Shown: piece by piece, positions 55,073 to 63,324 of the stretch
How the letters are laid out: each line of letters starts with the position of its first letter
Position numbering within the stretch: the stretch's first letter is position 1
NCBI RefSeq assembly: GCF_015732185.1
Contig: NZ_WIQM01000009.1
Coordinates: 1-64,000 of the forward strand
Length of the DNA: 64,000 bases
Source of the DNA: Pectinatus haikarae
GTDB taxonomy: Bacteria; Bacillota; Negativicutes; Selenomonadales; Selenomonadaceae
Direction: 5' to 3'
Notes under the pieces: model-generated
Told to the model about the DNA's origin: nothing
Database searches by the model: none
The model's input: only the letters and a program-made list of their open reading frames with translations
Program-made: the position numbers and the translations under genes

Positions 55073-55726
55073 TCAGCAGTTATCATTTTCTATCAATCCG
55101 GCAGCCAGCAAACTCATCCCATGGAAACACAGGCGTTCGAAGCTTATCGTATTAAATATAACATGAGCTTCTTTCATAGCTGTTTTTTGTTTTCTGCTCA
55201 TATGCGTAAATGGGTATATCCCAAAGACATATATAAAAAATTCTGAACGAAAAGCTTTTTTGGTACGCATAGGTGTCGAAGGAAAAAATTTATCGATGCC
55301 CTGATAGAAAATTTTAAATATAACAGCTGCATTTTTCTTAAACTCTATTAATTTCTCAATGCGGCAATTATTTTCTATAGCAGTGAGATGGATAGACAAA
55401 AGACGCAGCATTTTTTCACGTTTTACTAAAGACCCTGTAAGAAACTGACAAAAATCATTTTTTGTCATTGACTCGGTATTTTCGAACTTCGTTTTTACCT
55501 CATCATACCAATCCATATATTCCTGCTGCATGAGATCCAAGAAAATTTCTTCTTTTGTTTTGTAATAATTATAAATGGATGAGCGGGTAAATGATGTTAA
55601 TTCGGAAATAGCTTTGATAGTAACACTGTCAAAATTTGATTTGCCATAAAGTGCATCGCAGGCATCTATTATTTCTTTTTGACGATGTGTGATTTGTTCC
55701 TCCGTACGTGCTCTTTGAAAATCCAT
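55073..55726 (-). CDS. TetR-family regulator
   Basis: The 217-residue protein starts MDFQRARTEEQITHRQKEII and has the TetR helix-turn-helix (FDSVTIKAISELTSFTRSSIYNYYKTKEEIFLDLMQQEY). The C-terminal domain is helical. It is divergent from the aldehyde dehydrogenase gene, with two matching palindromes in the 160-base gap. Repression of the dehydrogenase and of itself is likely; the ligand is unknown. Confidence 0.92.
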   Translation of the reverse strand: MDFQRARTEEQITHRQKEIIDACDALYGKSNFDSVTIKAISELTSFTRSSIYNYYKTKEEIFLDLMQQEYMDWYDEVKTKFENTESMTKNDFCQFLTGSLVKREKMLRLLSIHLTAIENNCRIEKLIEFKKNAAVIFKIFYQGIDKFFPSTPMRTKKAFRSEFFIYVFGIYPFTHMSRKQKTAMKEAHVIFNTISFERLCFHGMSLLAAGLIENDNC

Positions 55727-55800
55727 ACTTTTCTCCTATTCCTATTATTTACTATTATACCGCAGCCTACAGTATATTTCTAACTTAAATTTCCTTTTAT

Positions 55801-55819
55801 AGTTGACACCGCGTCAACT
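55801..55819. promoter_or_regulatory. TetR operator 1
   Basis: AGTTGACACCGCGTCAACT has perfect 7-base arms (AGTTGAC/GTCAACT). It lies 74 bases after the TetR start region and 68 bases before the dehydrogenase gene. Confidence 0.75.
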
Positions 55820-55838
55820 ATTTGCTATATTTTAATTA

Positions 55839-55853
55839 TTGACACTGTGTCAG
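55839..55853. promoter_or_regulatory. TetR operator 2
   Basis: TTGACACTGTGTCAG repeats the palindrome of operator 1 at a distance of 36 bases. Its TTGACA could also be the -35 of the dehydrogenase promoter, which would be blocked by repressor. Confidence 0.75.
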
Positions 55854-55886
55854 CAATTTGTCAATCAAGTTTAAGGAGGAAATATA

Positions 55887-57368
55887 ATGGATAAAATTGT
55901 CGATAAGAGCTATAGTTTATGGATTGACGGGAAGTGGACTCCTGCCAGGGATAATAAAACATACGAAACTATATCACCTGCCACCGGTGAAGTTTTAGCC
56001 GCTTGTGCAGAGGCCTCAAAAGAAGATGTTGACAAGGCTGTAAAAGCCGCATGGAAAGCTTTTCCCGAATGGAAAAAAACAAGTCCGGCGCAGCGTTCCG
56101 CTATTTTGTTGAAAATTGCTGATCTGATAGATGCAAATAAAGAAAAGCTGGCTTTGACAGAAAGCATGGACAACGGTAAACCTGTCCGTGAAACTCTCAA
56201 CATCGATATTCCCGCGGCCAGCGATCATTTTCGCTATTTTGCAGGCGTACTCAGAGCAGAAGAAGGAACTGCAACATTTTTGGACAACGATACATTAAGC
56301 ATCGTTACGGAAGAACCTCTCGGTGTAGTGGCGCAGATAGTGCCTTGGAATTTTCCTTTTCTGATGGCTGCATGGAAATTGGCACCTGCTTTGGCTGCGG
56401 GAAATTGTATAGTTTTCAAACCATCCAGCGAAACCTCGCTTAGTGTTCTGGAGCTTGCGAAAATTATTTCTGCTGAAAATATTTTACCGGCGGGTGTTTT
56501 AAATATTTTAACGGGAAAAGGATCGACCACCGGTAATTATATAATTCAACATCCTGATATCAAAAAACTTGCCTTTACGGGATCTACGGAAGTTGGTTAT
56601 GACGTAGCTAAAGCAGCTGCCGACAAGCTTATTCCTGCTACGCTTGAACTTGGCGGAAAATCAGCTAATATTTTCTTTGATGACATGCCGTGGGATAAAG
56701 CTGTAGACGGTGTATGCCTGGGCATTTTATTTAATCAAGGACAGGTTTGCTGCGCAGGATCACGAGTATTTGTGCAGGATACTGTATATGATAAATTCGT
56801 TGCGGCGGTCAAGAAAAAATTTGAGACTGTAAAAATAGGTCTTCCCTGGGAAAAAGATACCATGCTCGGCAGTCAAATAAGTCAGCGACAATTGAAAAAG
56901 ATCCTTTCATATATTGATATAGCTAAAGATGAAGGTGCCAGTATCGTCACCGGTGGCAAAAAAGTCAGTCTCCCGGGACTTGAAAACGGAGCTTATATGC
57001 AGCCTACAATACTTGGCAATGTGACCAATGATATGCGTGTTGCCCGTGAGGAAATCTTCGGACCTGTGGTATGCTTCATAAAATTCCATACAGAAGATGA
57101 AGTCATACGTCTGGCAAATGCAAATGAATATGGCTTAGGCGGAGCCGTATGGACGAAAGATATCAATAAAGCTTTCCGTGTGGCGCGGGCAGTTGAAACC
57201 GGAAGGATGTGGGTCAATGATTACAATAACTTACCGGCTCATGCGCCTTTTGGCGGATATAAAAAATCCGGTATTGGCAGAGAAACACATAAAATGATTT
57301 TAAAAAATTACACCCAGGTGAAAAATATCTTTATAAGTATGAAAGAAACACCATCCGGACTGTATTAA
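55887..57368 (+). CDS. NAD(P)-dependent aldehyde dehydrogenase
   Basis: The 493-residue enzyme is full length for class 3/acetaldehyde-dehydrogenase-II-like ALDH. It has VPWNFPFLMAAWKLAPALAAGNCIVFKPS (coenzyme and catalytic Asn), FTGSTEVG, the catalytic Glu in LELGGKSANI, the catalytic Cys in GQVCCAGSR and EEIFGPVVCFIKF. It would oxidise an aldehyde to the acid in the cytosol. Ribosome site AAGGAGGAA. Regulation by the divergent TetR protein is likely. Confidence 0.95.
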   Translation: MDKIVDKSYSLWIDGKWTPARDNKTYETISPATGEVLAACAEASKEDVDKAVKAAWKAFPEWKKTSPAQRSAILLKIADLIDANKEKLALTESMDNGKPVRETLNIDIPAASDHFRYFAGVLRAEEGTATFLDNDTLSIVTEEPLGVVAQIVPWNFPFLMAAWKLAPALAAGNCIVFKPSSETSLSVLELAKIISAENILPAGVLNILTGKGSTTGNYIIQHPDIKKLAFTGSTEVGYDVAKAAADKLIPATLELGGKSANIFFDDMPWDKAVDGVCLGILFNQGQVCCAGSRVFVQDTVYDKFVAAVKKKFETVKIGLPWEKDTMLGSQISQRQLKKILSYIDIAKDEGASIVTGGKKVSLPGLENGAYMQPTILGNVTNDMRVAREEIFGPVVCFIKFHTEDEVIRLANANEYGLGGAVWTKDINKAFRVARAVETGRMWVNDYNNLPAHAPFGGYKKSGIGRETHKMILKNYTQVKNIFISMKETPSGLY

Positions 57369-57401
57369 GATGCATTAAAAAAGCTGACAATCGGATTAAA
57401 T

Positions 57402-57434
57402 CCTCAAACTGACTAATATAAAATCAGTTTGAGG
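57402..57434 (+). terminator. Terminator after the aldehyde dehydrogenase
   Basis: CCTCAAACTGA pairs with TCAGTTTGAGG over 11 bases, followed by GTTTTATTTT. Confidence 0.88.
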
Positions 57435-57444
57435 GTTTTATTTT

Positions 57445-57654
57445 ATGAGCAGGAAAAATAAAAGTTTATATAAAAGCAGCAATCCTTAAAACGCTGTTAA
57501 AAATATCATGAAGAATATGTGGATGTCTGTTTTATTGGAAGGTGCTTTTGACGGTAAATTGGATGAATTTCTTGTCTACAGTAAATATGACTATAAAAAC
57601 AAAGCAACTGGCAAATTCGGAAATTTTATGTTTACAGAATTGCAGTTGGCTTGA
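57445..57654 (+). pseudogene. IS256-family transposase, N-terminal remnant
   Basis: The frame has a stop after 14 codons and then reads NIMKNMWMSVLLEGAFDGKL, DEFLVYSKYDYKNKATGKFG and TELQLA before TGA. IS256 (mutator-type) transposases have 'EGxxxxELDEHLGYSKYDYKNKxTxNxRNG...TELGE' at this place. Several invariant residues are lost. It marks an old insertion just before the CRISPR leader. Confidence 0.65.
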
Positions 57655-58032
57655 TATAATCGAATAGATACTGCACAAGGGGAAAAGCCTTAGCATACTA
57701 CTATTAGGTCGATTGAGACTCAAAATCTGATATTTTTGAAATGTATTGAAAAATTGTTGACTTTTTTATATAATAGTATTATATAAGTGCGAATGATAAG
57801 TATATAAAAAGCAGTTTTGTTAAAATTATTTAGATAGAGGCGTTTTTCCGGTAATTTAAAGAATAAATGAGATACTTACTTCCAACAAATCTGTTTAGGG
57901 TTTCGCACTGTAGTAATAACGGGATAATTGTCTTAAATATATAAATTCAAGGATACCCTCAGTATAGTTTTGTGCTGATTCGCAAATTATACTCGGTAAA
58001 CCTGCATTGCAAAAGGACTTTTTTGCGGTGCT
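57655..58032 (+). promoter_or_regulatory. CRISPR leader region
   Basis: This 378-base AT-rich stretch has no gene. It contains the promoter at 57757 and ends directly at the first repeat. Direction is inferred from the degenerate repeat at the other end of the array. Confidence 0.65.
57757..57785 (+). promoter_or_regulatory. Candidate promoter of the CRISPR array
   Basis: TTGACT (57757-57762) and TATATA (57780-57785) are 17 bases apart. It lies about 250 bases before the first repeat and on the strand expected for crRNA transcription. Confidence 0.5.
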
Positions 58033-58511
58033 CTTACAATCCCCACATACAGGGGAACTGAAACGCGATTGATGCGGCAGCTAGGACAATACCATGCACC
58101 TTACAATCCCCACATACAGGGGAACTGAAACGCACCGTCATATGCAACTGCTACTGCGTATATCACTTACAATCCCCACATACAGGGGAACTGAAACATT
58201 ATCCCTTTTGAATCAGGTGTAATCGTTATAAACTTACAATCCCCACATACAGGGGAACTGAAACTGTCCTACGCTGCAAATCTGTCTGTCGCTCACTCAA
58301 CTTACAATCCCCACATACAGGGGAACTGAAACTGCCTGAGCAATTGCCTGCTGGTACTCATTTTGCACCTTACAATCCCCACATACAGGGGAACTGAAAC
58401 AAAAATTACTCATAATATTCGCTTGCGTCATAAGCTTACAATCCCCACATACAGGGGAACTGTAATTGCGCTCATAAAAGAATAGGGTACTGGGCTTGCT
58501 ACTTACAATCC
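58033..58511 (+). CRISPR. Type VI-A CRISPR array, 7 repeats plus a 10-base stub
   Basis: The repeat is 32 bases, begins CTTACAATCCCC and ends CAGGGGAACTGAAAC. Copies start at 58033, 58100, 58166, 58233, 58301, 58369 and 58435; six are identical, and the seventh ends TGTAAT instead of TGAAAC. A stub (CTTACAATCC) stands at 58502. Spacers are 34-36 bases and all differ. CCCC and GGGG pair around ACATACA, and the 3' end GGGGAACTGAAAC resembles the GGGGACTAAAAC end of Cas13a repeats. The terminal degenerate copy is on the side of the effector gene, so the leader is at the left and the array is read on the plus strand. Confidence 0.98.
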
Positions 58512-58673
58512 ATGCTCTTCTGAGGGCGGACGAAGAGGAGTGTGTGTTGGGCAATTATTATCGGAAAAGATTTTAGATATTGTTTGTGAATATGTTTAAC
58601 GGAATATTTTGCAAATGTCATAAAATAGTTAATAGTAATGCATTTTTTATTGATAATTTTAAAAAAAGTATAA

Positions 58674-58715
58674 AGAAAACCAGCTCCGGCATCACTTTGC
58701 CGGAGCTGGTTTTCT
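58674..58715. terminator. Long perfect stem-loop between array and cas13a
   Basis: An 18-base perfect stem (A58674-A58691 region with arms GAAAACCAGCTCCGGCA and TGCCGGAGCTGGTTTTC) has a 6-base loop TCACTT. The stem is GC-rich inside with A/T ends, as in bidirectional intrinsic terminators. It would end the array transcript before the effector gene and rules out a protein start upstream of it. Confidence 0.7.
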
Positions 58716-58813
58716 CTACAATAAAAACAAATATAATGCAGGTAAATGATAAATATAATCGAAGAATTAATAATAACTTAATGAATTATGCGGAAAAGGG
58801 TGTGTGTCTGCTA

Positions 58814-61800
58814 ATGAAACTAACAAGAACTAAGAATTCTAGTAATGCAGTTTTTTATCGTGATACTCAAAAAGGAGGTTTATATATTAGCAATAATTTT
58901 GCTGAGGATAAAACTGAAAACATAATAAAAAAATTACCATTTGAAGCATCACTTACGACACGCATTCTATCTAACCCAAATAAAAGAAAATCGTATGATC
59001 AATCAAAGAATAATACTACAAAATTTGATCTTTCTAATTTTATTAATAAATTAATAAAATTAGGGAATGTATCACTCCCAGCTATAAAAGGCAATACCTT
59101 CGATCCATCAAAATATCTTTCCCTCTATGGATGCAATTTGACCATAGAAAAAGATGGTGAAACACTAGGAAATTTATTAAAAAGGCACTACGAAAAAAAT
59201 GAGGATATAACAGAAGACTTAAAAATATGGCATTGTGCGCTGCAAGAAAGAATTGCATATAAACAAAAAAAGTTGAAAGAATCTATTAAAAATAATAATA
59301 TACCTTTTACTGCTGAAACTGATAATAAGGGAGCCATACAAGGACTTAGAGTTCAATGGTTATATTACTTTATAAAAAAAGATGGTATTGATTTTGATTG
59401 CCTTAAAAAATACGAAGAATTATATGAGTATGAAAAACTTTATGCTAATTTATGTATTATATTAAATAATTATTACAAAAATAATCTTAATGCAGATAAT
59501 GTAAGTATCAAAAGCCCCCAAAAATTGGGTGAAATCATATATAGAAATGTTAAAGAATATCATAAAAACTTGTACACAAAGCTGAAGGAAAATCTTTCTG
59601 CAAATGATTTGCAAGACTTTAATTTTTATTTAGATGAAATACAAGAATATTTTAGACATTATTTTGGAAGTAATAAAGCTAAAATCAGTCTAAATAAGAA
59701 ATACAAGGTAGAAAATTTAATAGACAAAAACATTCAGGGAAGTTATCGTTATATATGGATTAAAACCCACTTAGTCAATAAAATAAATGCCTTATTAATT
59801 CAAAATGGCAAACTATCGTATTACCTTGATGATAAAAATCTTAATCCCACATCTAATGATCTTTCTGATATACAAATTAAAGAAGCATTTAAAAAACAAT
59901 TTATTTTATCTATAACATGGGCAATAACTAGACTTAATTACTTTTTTGATTATGGCAGTAATAATTCTGATTTATTAGGAAAAAACGAAGCATCAACTGG
60001 TACAAAAATAGAAGGAGACATTCTTCAAGAATTTAATAAAAATTGTACACTAAAAGATATATACGAAAATATACAAAAGAATACTATTACCGATTTTACT
60101 GATATCACTTATATTAAATATTTTTTAAACGGATTAATTGAAAACAGAAATAATAATAAAACCATTTTACAAGAAAAATTATGTACATCTTTTCCTCTTA
60201 ATGCGGAAAATGATATTCAGAATATAGATATAGGAAAACTTCTTGATATCCTTGATGCAGCAAAAGATAGTATCGAATATCTACGTAATAATATTATTCA
60301 TTACAAAAAAGATTGTCTGTATACGTTAATACAGTCTAATGAAATAGTTAATAGAAACTATTTTTCTCAAATAAAAACATTATTTACAATTGATAAATCA
60401 CATATAAATGACTATTTCAAAGCTCAATTCCGCAGTTCATTAATTGCTAATATTTTCCCTTTAAAAATTTTAAAACAATTATTTATTAATAATAGGCTTA
60501 CTTTTCACATCTACGCGCCAAAGTATACGCTAATGCCATCTTTTCGCAATATATATAAACGAGGTGTAAATCTATGTAGCATGGATAAGAATAATATTAG
60601 GAAACTTAGTTGGTATAATACGCCGGATTTAATTGATAACGACATTTATAAAAAATGGCAAGCGTATAAAAATTTATTACAACTTATTTATGAGCACAGT
60701 TTTCTTCCTGCCATTAAAAATGAGAAAAATGGGGAAGCCCTAGTCACTAATTTTATAAATGAAACAATTACTATGAGTGAAAAAGTACTTAAATATAATG
60801 AAAACACACCTGGCATTAGCCAGCAAAACAAATATTCCCGCTATAGTAGTATGAATAAATACAGATGGGGACAAAGTTTAGCTAATTATATGGCGGAACT
60901 TCAAAGACTACAATCCACCAAAGAAAGTAATAAACATGACGATATAAATAATAGCCCGAAATTAAAAAAGTTACAATTAAGGGGAAAAAATAACAATGAT
61001 AAAAATTATTATATAGATTTTGTACAAGACATTTTTGTACGTGCTTTTGATAATTATCTTGAAACCAGACTTGGCAGCAATGTAAAAAATGAATTGCAAT
61101 CAATATTTAACAAGGATTTTATATTGCCTAAAGGAAATGAATCAGAGGACACTCTCAATGAACTTTTTAATAAACAAAATCCTATTCTGTATATGCAAAA
61201 TGATTTATCTATAACAAATTATGAAGATAAAAAGCTTTGCTTATTATTTTATCCTTTCTTACGTATGCTAGAAAAAAGAGAATTAGCAAATCTCCAACAT
61301 CAAGTTATCCGCTATCGCTGTTCATTAGATAAACGTGATAAAAATAAACTTAGTAAGGAGAAATGTGATGAATACAGGCAATCAGAAAAGCTTGAGCAAT
61401 TAATAGCTATGCTAATTTTTACATTTCCAGACCATATAAATGAAGATAAATGTTATGAAGATATGGTTAACAGACATTTCAGCAGATTTATTGGTGGCAA
61501 TATTAAAGATTATATTGATCTATACTATCAAAATGATTACAAAACGCCTATTCAACAAAAAAGTATGCTGGCACTTATGCGTTCAGGAGCATTGCCGCTT
61601 TACTCCGATATGTTTCGCATTAATGGCAAGCCTATATATGAAATTACTAAACAAAATTATGATAAATATAAAGAAGATTGTTTACTTGGTACTGATCTAA
61701 TATCTCCTATTGAACAGGTACAAGAAACTTTAAGAAAACTTCATGACACATTATGCAAGTTAGGCCCGAAAAATACAAATAATCTTAAAACAATAAATGA

Positions 61801-62554
61801 ATATAGGAATTCTTTAGCACTTCAAAGTAAATATATAAACTTGCGACGTAAAGTTACATTTGATTTACTATATGAAATACATATTGTCCATGTAGAAATA
61901 CTAAGTCGGTTAGCAAGTTTTGCAATAGATTGGGAAAGAGATATGTATTTTCTATTGTATGGTCTAAATAATTTCGGTATAAAACGTGGAGAAAAAATAC
62001 TGGATTTGAACAAAGATAATATCGACAGTATATATAATTATGAAGGCTCAAAAATACCTATATTTATAAAAACATTAAAAGAAAATGGTAGAAATATATT
62101 ATCTCAATTTTACTGGTGTAATTCTTCTAAAAAGTTAACTAAAAATGATTTTTTAGTTATATTACGTCCGCGGAATGCTCTTGCGCATTTTAATCATATG
62201 ACACAAATGAAACAAGGTAATGAAAACCAACCAAGCATTATTGAACTTTTACCCTTGTCTAGCAAATTACTACATTATGATTTAAAACGTAAAAACTCTA
62301 TAACTAGAGTATTAAAAGAAGTTCTGAAAAAGCATCATATTACTATTTCTTTAAAAAAGTGTGATCTAAAAAATACTGAATTAGAAAAATATAATAGTGA
62401 CGAATATAAACTTATTTCTGTTAAAAGTGATTCTATTAATTATCTAAAAAATCTTAATAAGAGTATTCCTATTCAAGCTAAAGATGACATTTTTATTGAT
62501 TGTATTGAAAAATTATTAACATTTTCATATAGTGACAGTCAAAATAATAGTTAG
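58814..62554 (+). CDS. cas13a: Type VI-A CRISPR effector Cas13a (C2c2-like)
   Basis: The start MKLTRTKNSSNAVFYRDTQK is chosen because upstream in-frame starts would run through the terminator stem, and Cas13a proteins begin in a similar way (MKxTK/MKISK). The product has 1246 residues, the usual Cas13a size. Two HEPN ribonuclease motifs are seen: R491-x4-H496 in EYLRNNIIHYKKD and R1120-x4-H1125 in RPRNALAHFNHM. Their spacing matches Cas13a (middle and near C-terminus), not Cas13b or Cas13d. YTLMPSFRNIYKRG and SFAIDWERDMYFLLYGLNNF recall conserved helical parts of Cas13a (such as RERDLMYFQLGF). It should process crRNA and cut RNA when guided. The gene is very AT-rich against its neighbours, which suggests transfer. 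No cas1/cas2 adjoins. Confidence 0.92.
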   Translation: MKLTRTKNSSNAVFYRDTQKGGLYISNNFAEDKTENIIKKLPFEASLTTRILSNPNKRKSYDQSKNNTTKFDLSNFINKLIKLGNVSLPAIKGNTFDPSKYLSLYGCNLTIEKDGETLGNLLKRHYEKNEDITEDLKIWHCALQERIAYKQKKLKESIKNNNIPFTAETDNKGAIQGLRVQWLYYFIKKDGIDFDCLKKYEELYEYEKLYANLCIILNNYYKNNLNADNVSIKSPQKLGEIIYRNVKEYHKNLYTKLKENLSANDLQDFNFYLDEIQEYFRHYFGSNKAKISLNKKYKVENLIDKNIQGSYRYIWIKTHLVNKINALLIQNGKLSYYLDDKNLNPTSNDLSDIQIKEAFKKQFILSITWAITRLNYFFDYGSNNSDLLGKNEASTGTKIEGDILQEFNKNCTLKDIYENIQKNTITDFTDITYIKYFLNGLIENRNNNKTILQEKLCTSFPLNAENDIQNIDIGKLLDILDAAKDSIEYLRNNIIHYKKDCLYTLIQSNEIVNRNYFSQIKTLFTIDKSHINDYFKAQFRSSLIANIFPLKILKQLFINNRLTFHIYAPKYTLMPSFRNIYKRGVNLCSMDKNNIRKLSWYNTPDLIDNDIYKKWQAYKNLLQLIYEHSFLPAIKNEKNGEALVTNFINETITMSEKVLKYNENTPGISQQNKYSRYSSMNKYRWGQSLANYMAELQRLQSTKESNKHDDINNSPKLKKLQLRGKNNNDKNYYIDFVQDIFVRAFDNYLETRLGSNVKNELQSIFNKDFILPKGNESEDTLNELFNKQNPILYMQNDLSITNYEDKKLCLLFYPFLRMLEKRELANLQHQVIRYRCSLDKRDKNKLSKEKCDEYRQSEKLEQLIAMLIFTFPDHINEDKCYEDMVNRHFSRFIGGNIKDYIDLYYQNDYKTPIQQKSMLALMRSGALPLYSDMFRINGKPIYEITKQNYDKYKEDCLLGTDLISPIEQVQETLRKLHDTLCKLGPKNTNNLKTINEYRNSLALQSKYINLRRKVTFDLLYEIHIVHVEILSRLASFAIDWERDMYFLLYGLNNFGIKRGEKILDLNKDNIDSIYNYEGSKIPIFIKTLKENGRNILSQFYWCNSSKKLTKNDFLVILRPRNALAHFNHMTQMKQGNENQPSIIELLPLSSKLLHYDLKRKNSITRVLKEVLKKHHITISLKKCDLKNTELEKYNSDEYKLISVKSDSINYLKNLNKSIPIQAKDDIFIDCIEKLLTFSYSDSQNNS

Positions 62555-62739
62555 TGCTGAAATAATTGTGTAAACCTCCAAAGGGTAGGTAAAATAAAAC
62601 TAATATTGGAGAAAGTAAACATGAAAGATTAACAAACAGAACCAGCCAATTACTTCAAACAACGAACAAAAGCTTGTGCTTACTTCTGGCAGAAAGGTTG
62701 AGCCCTGCAACTTGTGCCGGAGTCAAACTGTTAAGAGCG

Positions 62740-63245
62740 CAATGAAGGCGGACAAAATTGTAAACTACGAATCCAAGCTTTTCAGCCAGTTCCGGGCGCA
62801 CTGCCAATTTCGCGTGCGCTGCTATAACCCGGCATCAGGCTATAAAAAAGGAATATCGAGAGAAATGCTGGCTGCTATGCCCGCGCCAATCTCTTTGTTC
62901 CCGTACCAAAGTTCAACGACCGGGAAAAATATAATCGGCTTCTGTGTGCACATAAGATAAAAACTGCCGAACCCCATTACTAAAAAGGCGAGAGAACCCA
63001 TATACTGTTTGCTGCTGATAAAGCCGCATTGCAGCCCTTGCCGGCAGACCCTTTCAATATTTTTCTTTATGAATAGCTGAAAGCGGATGGTTATGGCAAG
63101 ATTTGCCTTGACGGGAAGCATTATTATTCCACCAGGATTGGTGAGTTTTTTAAAGAAGAAGGCACGCCCAAACAGGCAGAAATTCTCTTGTGCAGGTACT
63201 TTCGTGCGGTTTTTTCATCTATTTCGAATTCTCGGGCGATTTATT
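62740..63245 (+). pseudogene. IS21-family istA remnant
   Basis: Three frames carry consecutive IstA pieces: ESKLFSQFRAHCQFRVRCYN with PASGYKKG; then YARANLFVPVPKFNDREKYN; then FAADKAALQPLPADPFNIFL, a stop, and KADGYGKICLDGKHYYSTRI. IstA proteins have 'CNPASGNEKGxVEN', 'RNLFVPVPxFxD', 'ALLPLP' and 'DKYGxVxxDGxxYS' in this order. At least two frameshifts and one stop make it dead. No istB is seen. The segment 62555-62740 before it may hold a further IS end (GTGTAAACCTCC near 62569). Confidence 0.75.
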
Positions 63246-63324
63246 AATAAAAACGTTGATTTATGCAAAATAACATATTATATCTAAAAAATGTAAACCC
63301 CTAATTTTTGGGGGAGGTGATTTT

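Noticed and set aside
58297-58554. An 85-codon frame on the minus strand with repeated SPVCGDCK segments
   Set aside because: It is made by reading across CRISPR repeats and spacers; the repeating motif is the translated repeat.
58580-58813. A longer start for the Cas13a frame at 58580
   Set aside because: It would translate the 18-base terminator-like stem, and the start at 58814 fits Cas13a N-termini and length better.
58814-62554. Assignment as Cas13b, Cas13c or Cas13d
   Set aside because: In Cas13b the HEPN motifs are near both ends and Cas13d is about 900-1000 residues; here they are at 491 and 1120 of 1246. Cas13c cannot be fully excluded by eye, but the repeat end and the ERDMYFLL segment favour Cas13a.
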